Below, piece after piece: positions 1 through 5,757 of a stretch of 5,952 bases of DNA; the first letter of the stretch is position 1; every line of letters begins with the position of its first letter. Position numbers and translations under genes: made by a program. The stretch covers positions 1 to 5,952 of the forward strand of contig QMOL01000200.1 in the NCBI GenBank assembly GCA_003648225.1, in the 5' to 3' direction. The notes under the pieces were generated by a model. That model was given only the letters and a program-made list of their open reading frames with translations, searched no databases and was not told the origin of the DNA. The DNA comes from Chlamydiota bacterium. GTDB taxonomy: Bacteria > Auribacterota > UBA3054 > B51-G9.

Positions 1-1394
1 CCAGCGCTTCAAAAAATAAAGAAGCGGCGTGGAAAATGATTCGCTGGCTATCTTCACCGAAAGCTAAGAAAATGCTTATGGCGGAAACTGCTGAAAATAA
101 CGCCAGCCAAGGAAGAAGTTATATCCCGACTCTGGAATATGATAACGAATTAAACGAATACGCCTATAAAAAATATGTCCTCAATAGTCATCAGTTAAGC
201 CCACAAATTAAACAAGGCTACAGACTCGGTATCGATATGCTGCCTAATTCAAAATATCGTCCCGTAACACCGGTCGGGCAATTGTTATGGAGTCAACATA
301 TTACCGCATTTGAAAAAGCTGTCTATCATAAATTTGATTCCGCTAAAGAAGCGCTTGATGAATCGACAAAAGTAGTTCAAAAGGGACTTGACAGAATATA
401 TCATCCTCCTACCGGCAGAGTTATAGAATGGAAATGGCTGGTGATGGTATATCTCAGCCTTCTTTTAGCTTTGCTTTCATTTGTAATTATTTGGAATACT
501 GTTTTCAAAACTAAAAAAAGTTACTTCTCTAAACAGTGGTATGAAGGTTTGCTTTGCGCTTCGCCTTGGATTATCGGTTTCGCCGTTTTTACAGGTGGTC
601 CTATTCTCTTTTCAATTATCATCAGTTTTTGTCAATACGATATTTTGAATCCGGCTAAATGGGTCGGTATTGCAAATTATAAATGGATTTTTACTCAAGA
701 CCCTATCTTCTGGAAAGCTTTCTGGAATACTCTTTATATGGTTATCGGGGTGCCCGTAGGGATCGTACTCGGACTCGCTATCGCTCTTCTGCTGAATCTG
801 AAATTAAAAGGAATGGCTTTTTACAGAACTTTGTTTTATATGCCGGCAATTGTTCCCGCTGTCGCTTCATCCATTTTATGGATTTGGATTTTTAATCCGT
901 CAAGCGGATTGCTTAACGGTTTCCTCGCCTTGTTCGGTATTACAGGACCAACCTGGCTGCAGGATGTTTCCTGGAGTAAACCGTCTCTCATTATTATGGG
1001 AATGTGGGGCGTCGGCGCAGGAATGATTATCTGGCTCGCAGGCCTTAAAGATATTCCTGATCATTTGTACGAAGCAGCTGAAGTTGACGGCGCGGGCGTC
1101 TGGTCAAAATTCATTAATATTACTATTCCTATGTTGACGCCGTACATTTTCTTCAATTTAATTATGGGATTAATAGGGACTTTTCAGATTTTCGCGCAGT
1201 CGTATATTATGACTCAGGGCGGGCCGATGAATTCTACTATGTTTTTCGTTTATCACTTGTTTAATACCGCTTTCAGGTATCTCGAAATGGGCAGTGCATC
1301 GGCGATGGCTTGGTTTTTATTCATCATTGTATTTGGATTAACAATGTTCCAATTATGGCTTTCCAAAAAATGGGTGCATTACGGGGGAGATTGA
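1..1394 (+). CDS. Solute-binding protein / MalF-type sugar permease fusion, copy A (5'-truncated by window edge)
   Basis: This is the C-terminal 463 residues of a sugar ABC importer subunit. The frame is open to the left edge, and the codons from position 3 (SASKNKEAAWK) align with residues 337-347 of the downstream paralogue. The ATG at 36 is therefore internal, not the start. From there it aligns without gaps to copy B to the last residue, so the full protein would be about 799 residues if the missing part matches. Visible in order are the C-terminal lobe of a family-1 solute-binding protein, ending in the helix around 'KEALDESTKVVQKGLD'; a short linker; a membrane segment (WLVMVY...VIIW); a basic cytoplasmic stretch; and a MalF/UgpA permease from about position 555. 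The permease has the EAA loop (YEAAEVDGAG near 1069-1095) that contacts the ATPase. Identity to copy B is about four-fifths by eye and highest in the last 140 residues. The stop is TGA at 1392-1394. Substrate unknown, probably a carbohydrate. Confidence 0.93.
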   Translation, partial: SASKNKEAAWKMIRWLSSPKAKKMLMAETAENNASQGRSYIPTLEYDNELNEYAYKKYVLNSHQLSPQIKQGYRLGIDMLPNSKYRPVTPVGQLLWSQHITAFEKAVYHKFDSAKEALDESTKVVQKGLDRIYHPPTGRVIEWKWLVMVYLSLLLALLSFVIIWNTVFKTKKSYFSKQWYEGLLCASPWIIGFAVFTGGPILFSIIISFCQYDILNPAKWVGIANYKWIFTQDPIFWKAFWNTLYMVIGVPVGIVLGLAIALLLNLKLKGMAFYRTLFYMPAIVPAVASSILWIWIFNPSSGLLNGFLALFGITGPTWLQDVSWSKPSLIIMGMWGVGAGMIIWLAGLKDIPDHLYEAAEVDGAGVWSKFINITIPMLTPYIFFNLIMGLIGTFQIFAQSYIMTQGGPMNSTMFFVYHLFNTAFRYLEMGSASAMAWFLFIIVFGLTMFQLWLSKKWVHYGGD

Positions 1395-1399
1395 AAACG

Positions 1400-1421
1400 G
1401 TAATCAGTAATCAGTAAGCAG
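1400..1421. repeat. Heptamer tandem repeat, unit GTAATCA, 3 copies
   Basis: GTAATCA occurs at 1400-1406 and 1407-1413, and as GTAAGCA at 1414-1420, followed by a further G. It starts five bases after the copy A stop codon. A 6-bp inverted pair flanks it (GAAAAC at 1393-1398, GTTTTC at 1421-1426), so the repeat would sit in the loop of a weak hairpin. That hairpin has no U-tract, and I do not call it a terminator. Confidence 0.85.
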
Positions 1422-1432
1422 TTTTCGGTCAG

Positions 1433-1450
1433 TTATATCCGTTAAATCCG
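1433..1450. repeat. Nonamer tandem repeat, TTATATCCG / TTAAATCCG
   Basis: Two adjacent 9-bp units with a single mismatch lie in the middle of the spacer between copy A and the MalG-type gene. Two copies alone could be chance, but they sit between a heptamer array and an octamer array in the same 92-bp spacer. Confidence 0.6.
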
Positions 1451-1458
1451 CTGAAATT

Positions 1459-1483
1459 TTAAAACTTTAAAACTCTTATAACT
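1459..1483. repeat. Octamer tandem repeat, unit TTAAAACT, ending 3 bp before the next start codon
   Basis: TTAAAACT occurs at 1459-1466 and 1467-1474. A C follows at 1475, then TTATAACT at 1476-1483, and the ATG of the next gene is at 1487. The array occupies the place where a Shine-Dalgarno sequence would normally lie, and no purine-rich SD-like stretch is present. Confidence 0.75.
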
Positions 1484-1486
1484 TTT

Positions 1487-3157
1487 ATGGAAAAAATATT
1501 CTTTAAAATCGGTCAACACAGTATCTTAATCGCTCTCGCTGTTATGTTTGCTTTCCCTTTCATCTGGATGATTTCCGCCAGTGGAAAAGTCGATCGCGAA
1601 ATGTTCGGCGAACGCAGGGCTTTGTTTCCTCATACACCGGTCCCGGCGGTAACTTCTCCATACATTGACCAAATCGAGTTCAAAAAATCCTCGCAACCCG
1701 AAGATGTCAGCAAAAAGGACTATGAAAGGTTGAAAAAGGCATTACTAACGGATATTTATTCCGCCGTAACAAATGCTGATTTAAAAGTTCCGGAAAAAAT
1801 AAAAACTGTCGCAGAAAACGAAGTCTATGAAGGTGTTTGGAAAAGACTTGTTGCTGTCACTCCTCAGTCTTATTGGACAAATGCAGCTTTATCACCGAAA
1901 AAAATAGTAAGTCGCGTTACTACTAAAAAAGAAATTGATAACGTCCTTAATCAGTGCTATCGACGCTTCTCAATTCAGTTGAGCAGAGCGAGAGACAACG
2001 ATATGGCTATCTATAATCTTGCGCTGGGACAGCCTATAACCTCTAAATGGGTTTCTCTTAACTCAAATGCCGCCTTTATTGAGGAACGCGATGAAGATGT
2101 GCTGCCATACGCGAATATTCATTACAATTTTGAAAAAACTAATGAAATTTCTCTGTATGCGGAATTTACTCTCCCGTTCGCTGCAAGTAATTTGCTGCAG
2201 TATTGTCTCGCTTATCGAACTGATGACTCGTGGAACAGATTATATGTGGAACTTGAAGGCGGTGGGAAAAAATACGCTTCTGACGAGTCTATTTATCTCT
2301 TCGATTACACTTGGACAAGCGTTATTTGGCAAAGACCAAGTGAGCAGGATAATGAAATAAAAATTAAACGATGGGTACGAACTAAAGTTGTTGATGAAGG
2401 TCCTCAATATGATTTTGGAAATAATAAAATTAAAGTTACTCTGCACCTCAGAAAAAGTTCCCAACTGCAGGCTTGGTGGGGAAAATTAAGCAGAAATTAT
2501 ATCGCGACTTTTAAATATATACCCTTCTGGAGATATTTCTGCACAAGTGCGTTTCTCGTCATTCTTAACATTATCGGCGTTCTTTTTTCGTCTACTATCG
2601 TCGCTTATGCTTTCGCAAGACTTCACTGGCCCGGCAGAGATATTTGTTTTTATCTTTTACTTGCTACTCTTATGATTCCGCCGCAAGTTACCATGATTCC
2701 GGGATTTATTATTATAAAATGGCTGGGATGGTATAATACTTTACAACCACTGTGGGTGTTCTCGTTCTGCGGTAACGCTTTCTTTATTTTCCTGCTTGTA
2801 CAGTTTATGAGAGGAATTCCTAAAGACCTTGAAGACTCCGCTAAAATTGACGGCTGCGGCTTTCTTAGAGTTTATTGGTATGTTATTCTTCCACTTATAA
2901 AACCTACCATGGCTGCTATCGCTATTTTCACCTTTATGGGCGTTTGGAACGATTTTATGGGTCCACTAATCTATTTAAGCGATCATAGATTATATCCGCT
3001 TTCTCTTGGGCTGTTTTCTCTTAACGTTCAGGCAGGCGGGAATTTCGGGATGATGATGTCCGGCTCGTTCTTAATGACACTCCCGGTTATCATTATTTTC
3101 TTCTTTGCTCAGAAATATTTCATTCAGGGAATTACATTGTCCGGTATGAAAGGATAA
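1487..3157 (+). CDS. MalG/UgpE-type sugar ABC permease with large extracytoplasmic insertion
   Basis: The 556-residue protein is the inner-membrane partner of the MalF-type subunit in a carbohydrate importer. Membrane segment 1 is at about residues 11-30. The usual MalG core resumes at about 345: segment 2 (350-376, ending in AYAFARL), segment 3 with the family signature 'LLATLMIPPQVTMIP' (391-405), segment 4 (421-441), the EAA loop (LEDSAKIDGCG, 448-458, followed by VILPL), segment 5 (470-488, with WNDF) and segment 6 (522-543). It ends in the typical 'KYFIQGITLSGMKG'. Family members are usually about 270-300 residues. The excess is a roughly 300-residue stretch (40-342) inserted between segments 1 and 2, a loop that faces outside. 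The insertion shows no membrane segment and I do not recognise its fold. The start at 1487 is chosen because it places segment 1 near the N-terminus as usual; there is no SD. The stop is TAA. The gene lies between two MalF-type fusion genes. Confidence 0.92.
   Translation: MEKIFFKIGQHSILIALAVMFAFPFIWMISASGKVDREMFGERRALFPHTPVPAVTSPYIDQIEFKKSSQPEDVSKKDYERLKKALLTDIYSAVTNADLKVPEKIKTVAENEVYEGVWKRLVAVTPQSYWTNAALSPKKIVSRVTTKKEIDNVLNQCYRRFSIQLSRARDNDMAIYNLALGQPITSKWVSLNSNAAFIEERDEDVLPYANIHYNFEKTNEISLYAEFTLPFAASNLLQYCLAYRTDDSWNRLYVELEGGGKKYASDESIYLFDYTWTSVIWQRPSEQDNEIKIKRWVRTKVVDEGPQYDFGNNKIKVTLHLRKSSQLQAWWGKLSRNYIATFKYIPFWRYFCTSAFLVILNIIGVLFSSTIVAYAFARLHWPGRDICFYLLLATLMIPPQVTMIPGFIIIKWLGWYNTLQPLWVFSFCGNAFFIFLLVQFMRGIPKDLEDSAKIDGCGFLRVYWYVILPLIKPTMAAIAIFTFMGVWNDFMGPLIYLSDHRLYPLSLGLFSLNVQAGGNFGMMMSGSFLMTLPVIIIFFFAQKYFIQGITLSGMKG
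1604..2506 (+). other. Unrecognised extracytoplasmic insertion domain in the MalG-type permease (residues 40-340)
   Basis: This marks the coding part of the insertion. It appears to have two parts. Residues about 65-170 are charged and look largely helical. Residues about 180-335 have alternating hydrophobic stretches typical of beta-strands and are rich in aromatics (W188, Y208, Y213, Y224, Y239, Y243, W249, Y253, Y270, Y274, W276, W281, W330, W331). A beta-sandwich, carbohydrate-binding-like fold is a guess from this pattern only. Its placement in the first outside loop follows from MalG topology. Confidence 0.7.
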
Positions 3158-3161
3158 GGAA

Positions 3162-3188
3162 TTAACCTAATTGATCTAATTGACCTAA
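3162..3188. repeat. Nonamer tandem repeat, unit TTGAYCTAA, 3 copies
   Basis: TTAACCTAA (3162-3170), TTGATCTAA (3171-3179) and TTGACCTAA (3180-3188) begin four bases after the stop codon of the MalG-type gene. Two of the units are matched by reverse-complement copies further down the same spacer. Confidence 0.85.
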
Positions 3189-3279
3189 ACAAGCAACAAA
3201 TTAGCTAAACCCTAATTGGAGATTTTTCCTTTCCGGGCTATTGGGATTTCCTTAGGTCATTAGAAATTAGATCAATTAG
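3167..3279. repeat. Long-range inverted repeat spanning the spacer before copy B
   Basis: CTAATTGATCTAA at 3167-3179 is the exact reverse complement of 3267-3279 (13 bp). TGACCTAA at 3181-3188 is the exact reverse complement of 3252-3259 (8 bp). The two pairings are nested and could stack as one stem with a 1-nt bulge on the left and a 7-nt bulge on the right. They would enclose a 63-nt loop that contains the small palindrome TTAGCTAA (3201-3208). The stem is AT-rich and not followed by a T-run, so it does not look like an intrinsic terminator. It could act in the untranslated RNA or simply be a by-product of repeat spread. Confidence 0.7.
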
Positions 3280-3282
3280 AAA
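3252..3282. repeat. Degenerate tandem repeat, units beginning TTAG, upstream of copy B
   Basis: TTAGGTCA (3252-3259), TTAGAAA (3260-3266), TTAGATCAA (3267-3275) and TTAGAAA (3276-3282) follow one another with period 7-9. Two units are reverse complements of units in the 3162-3188 array. The tract ends 8 bp before the start codon of copy B, again where an SD would be expected. Confidence 0.65.
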
Positions 3283-3290
3283 TTTATTAT

Positions 3291-5690
3291 ATGAATTTTT
3301 GGAAATTTATAACTGTTACTTTGCTTGCGACACTCCTTCTTTGGTTTCTCTATCCTTCCAATAACGAGAAAACTAAAAAGGGACTTACGGAACTTACCAT
3401 CTGGGCTCCGGGATATTTTCTGCCGGAACTCACTCTCCTGTGTAAATATTTTGAAAAAGAAAATCCAAAATATAGAGTCATTATCGGACAAAATGCTTCC
3501 AGAAATATGGACTCGGATAATCAAAGATTCCTCTGCGGCCTCGCGGGCGGCGTTCCGCCAAATGTTATTATGTTCGGTAGAAACGCTATCATTGAATGGG
3601 CCGCCCGCGGAGCTTTTGACAGTTTAAATAAATATCTTGAAGAGGATTCCGGGGAAACGAATCTTGCTTATCCGATTATCACAAATAATGTTGTTCAAAA
3701 AGCTCTTTGTGAAGTTACTTATAAAAATAAAATCTACGGTATCCCTTCAACCATTGATGATCGAATTCTTTATTACAACAAGGACTTGCTCATTAAAGAA
3801 GGTTTAATCGATGAAAACGGAAACGCTAAACCTCCAAAAACTTGGAAAGAACTCGAAGAATACGCCCTCCGGCTTACAAAAAAAGACCAAAAAGGAAAAA
3901 TTAAACAGCTCGGATTCGCTCCAATGTACGGCAACAGCTGGCTTTATCTTTATGCATGGCAAAACGGCGCGAAATTTATCAGCCCGGATGGGAAAACCTG
4001 TACTTTAAACGGAAACGAAACGGTTGAAGCTCTTGAATATATGGTTGGAATTTATGATAAGCTTGGCGGTGTAAAAGAAGTTGGTACTTTTCAATCTTCT
4101 TTTCAAGCTGCGGAACTCGACCCTTTTTTGAGTGATAAAATCGCGATGAAAGTTGACCTGGGCGATTTTATGCAGGTTATTGCTGTTTATAAACCAAATA
4201 TGAATTTCGGTACCGCGGCACCGCCTATGCCGGAAAAACAACTCAATAAAGGAATTAAACCAATAACCTGGCTCGGCGGTTGGTGTTATTCTATTCCAAG
4301 TACTTCAAAACACAAAAACGGTTCGTGGAAGCTTATTCGATGGCTTGCTTCTAAGAAAGCACGTAAACTCGCCATCGCGGAAAAAGCGGAAAACAATGCC
4401 AGTCAGGGGAAAAGTTTTATCCCTATCTTAGAATTCGATAATGAACTGAATGAATATATTTATAATAAATATATCCTCAGTAATCCTCAACTGAAGGAAC
4501 CGTTTAAAAAAGGATACAGACTCGCGATCGATATGCTCCCTCATGCGAAATACCGTCCTAATACCCCTGTCGGACAAATATTGTGGAGTCAGCAAATCAC
4601 CGCTTATGAAAAAGCTGTTTATCATAAATTTGATACCGCTAAAGAAGCGCTTGATGAATCTACAAGGGTAGTACAAAAAGCACTTGATAAATTTTATAAT
4701 CCTCCGACAGGGAAAATTATTAAATGGAAATGGCTGGTTATTTTGTATGGCAGCGCCCTTTTTATTCTGCTCTTCTCTGTGATTATCTGGAATTCCTTTT
4801 TTAAAAAAAATAAAAATTACCATAGTAAAAAATGGTTCGAAGGTATGCTCTGCGCTTCGCCTTGGATTATCGGCTTCGCCGTCTTTACCGGCGGCCCAAT
4901 CATCTTTTCCATCATTATTAGTTTCTGTCGGTATGATATTTTGAATCCTGCCAGATGGGTTGGTTTCGGAAATTATAAATGGGTATTCACTCAAGATCCA
5001 ATCTTCTGGAAAACTTTCTGGAATACTATTTATATGGTTGTCGGGGTGCCTATCGGCTTGGTTGCCGGACTGTCTATCGCGCTTTTGCTTGATTTAAAAT
5101 TAAAAGGCATGGCTTTTTATCGTACCTTATTTTATCTCCCGGCAATTGTTCCCGCAGTTGCTTCATCAATTTTATGGATTTGGATTTTTAATCCGACTAA
5201 CGGATTGTTAAACGGTATTCTCGCTCATTTTGGAATCGCTGGACCCGCTTGGCTTCAGGATATCTCATGGAGTAAACCTTCCCTCATTATTATGGGACTC
5301 TGGGGAGTGGGGGCAGGAATGATTATCTGGCTCGCCGGTATTAAAAATATCCCTAACCATCTGTATGAAGCAGCAGACGTTGACGGCGCGGGCGTTTGGT
5401 CAAAATTCTTTAATATTACAATTCCAATGCTGACTCCGTACATCTTTTTTAACCTGATTATGGGATTAATCGGCACATTCCAGATCTTCGCGCAATCTTA
5501 TATTATGACCGCCGGCGGACCGATGAATTCTACTATGTTTTATGTTTACCACCTGTTTAATACCGCTTTCAGATACCTCGAAATGGGTAGTGCATCGGCA
5601 ATGGCATGGTTCTTATTTATTATTGTTTTCGGATTAACAATATTCCAACTATGGCTCTCAAAAAAATGGGTCCATTATGGAGGGGGATGA
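3291..5690 (+). CDS. Solute-binding protein fused to MalF-type sugar permease, copy B (complete, 799 aa)
   Basis: One polypeptide carries two importer parts. Residues 5-21 form an N-terminal hydrophobic segment (signal or anchor, without a lipobox cysteine). Residues about 31-469 are a family-1 extracellular solute-binding protein: 'ELTIWAPGY' at the start, 'NKIYGIPSTIDDRILYYNKD' (146-165), 'PPKTWKELEEYA' (181-192), 'WLGGWCYSIPSTSK' (327-340) and the closing helix 'AKEALDESTRVVQKALDKF' (450-468). A linker of about 11 residues (470-480) leads to a membrane segment (481-500) and a lysine-rich cytoplasmic stretch (505-514). The MalF/UgpA permease follows: segments near 521-545, 574-600, 607-633, 663-682, 713-735 and 766-789, with the ATPase-contacting EAA loop at 693-700 (EAADVDGA). 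The frame is continuous, and copy A preserves the same junction, so the fusion is unlikely to be a sequencing error. The start at 3291 is set by the signal segment; there is no SD. The stop is TGA. The transported sugar cannot be named. Confidence 0.95.
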   Translation: MNFWKFITVTLLATLLLWFLYPSNNEKTKKGLTELTIWAPGYFLPELTLLCKYFEKENPKYRVIIGQNASRNMDSDNQRFLCGLAGGVPPNVIMFGRNAIIEWAARGAFDSLNKYLEEDSGETNLAYPIITNNVVQKALCEVTYKNKIYGIPSTIDDRILYYNKDLLIKEGLIDENGNAKPPKTWKELEEYALRLTKKDQKGKIKQLGFAPMYGNSWLYLYAWQNGAKFISPDGKTCTLNGNETVEALEYMVGIYDKLGGVKEVGTFQSSFQAAELDPFLSDKIAMKVDLGDFMQVIAVYKPNMNFGTAAPPMPEKQLNKGIKPITWLGGWCYSIPSTSKHKNGSWKLIRWLASKKARKLAIAEKAENNASQGKSFIPILEFDNELNEYIYNKYILSNPQLKEPFKKGYRLAIDMLPHAKYRPNTPVGQILWSQQITAYEKAVYHKFDTAKEALDESTRVVQKALDKFYNPPTGKIIKWKWLVILYGSALFILLFSVIIWNSFFKKNKNYHSKKWFEGMLCASPWIIGFAVFTGGPIIFSIIISFCRYDILNPARWVGFGNYKWVFTQDPIFWKTFWNTIYMVVGVPIGLVAGLSIALLLDLKLKGMAFYRTLFYLPAIVPAVASSILWIWIFNPTNGLLNGILAHFGIAGPAWLQDISWSKPSLIIMGLWGVGAGMIIWLAGIKNIPNHLYEAADVDGAGVWSKFFNITIPMLTPYIFFNLIMGLIGTFQIFAQSYIMTAGGPMNSTMFYVYHLFNTAFRYLEMGSASAMAWFLFIIVFGLTIFQLWLSKKWVHYGGG
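4803..4816 (+). other. A-rich slippage-prone tract at the binding-protein/permease junction
   Basis: Eight As (4803-4810), a T and five As encode the lysine-rich stretch just after the linker membrane segment of copy B. In frame, the heptamer A-AAA-AAT (4805-4811) has the X-XXY-YYZ form of a -1 slippery site. A -1 shift there meets TAA at 4811-4813 immediately, which would yield a 507-residue membrane-anchored binding protein without its permease. Lysine codons in AT-rich DNA give such runs by chance, so this records a possibility only. Confidence 0.25.
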
Positions 5691-5697
5691 AGAATTT

Positions 5698-5715
5698 ACG
5701 ATTGCAACGATTGTA
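5698..5715. repeat. Nonamer tandem repeat, ACGATTGCA / ACGATTGTA
   Basis: Two adjacent 9-bp units with one mismatch begin seven bases after the copy B stop codon, in the 67-bp spacer before the URO-D-family gene. Confidence 0.65.
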
Positions 5716-5722
5716 AAAATTG

Positions 5723-5754
5723 AAATCATTAAATCATTAAATCATTAAATCATA
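5723..5754. repeat. Octamer tandem repeat, unit AAATCATT, 4 copies
   Basis: AAATCATT occurs three times in a row (5723-5730, 5731-5738, 5739-5746) and a fourth time as AAATCATA (5747-5754). The next start codon is at 5758, so the array occupies the whole region where an SD would lie. Confidence 0.9.
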
Positions 5755-5757
5755 ACA

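Noticed and set aside
36..38. ATG at 36 as the start of the first gene
   Set aside because: The frame is open to the window edge, and the codons before this ATG align with the downstream paralogue (SASKNKEAAWK against STSKHKNGSWK), so it is an internal methionine.
683..895. Short plus-strand open frame within copy A
   Set aside because: It overlaps the permease core in another frame and has no recognisable product; other short frames overlapping the genes were dropped for the same reason.
1393..1426. GAAAAC/GTTTTC hairpin after copy A as a terminator
   Set aside because: The stem is only 6 bp with a 22-nt loop, overlaps the stop codon, and is followed by no T-run.
1476..1483. TATAAC-containing octamer as a promoter -10 element
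   Set aside because: It is one unit of a tandem repeat, has no credible -35 box 16-18 bp upstream, and sits nearly on the start codon.
3180..3207. TTGACC plus TAGCTA as a sigma-70 promoter
   Set aside because: TTGACC resembles a -35 box but is a repeat unit, and the candidate -10 at 16 bp spacing matches the consensus poorly.
4428..4994. 188-codon open frame on the minus strand
   Set aside because: It lies entirely antisense to the well-supported binding-protein/permease fusion, shows no family resemblance, and is explained by the composition of the opposite strand.
1400..5754. CRISPR array
   Set aside because: Repeat units are only 7-9 bp, directly adjacent without spacers, and differ between spacers.
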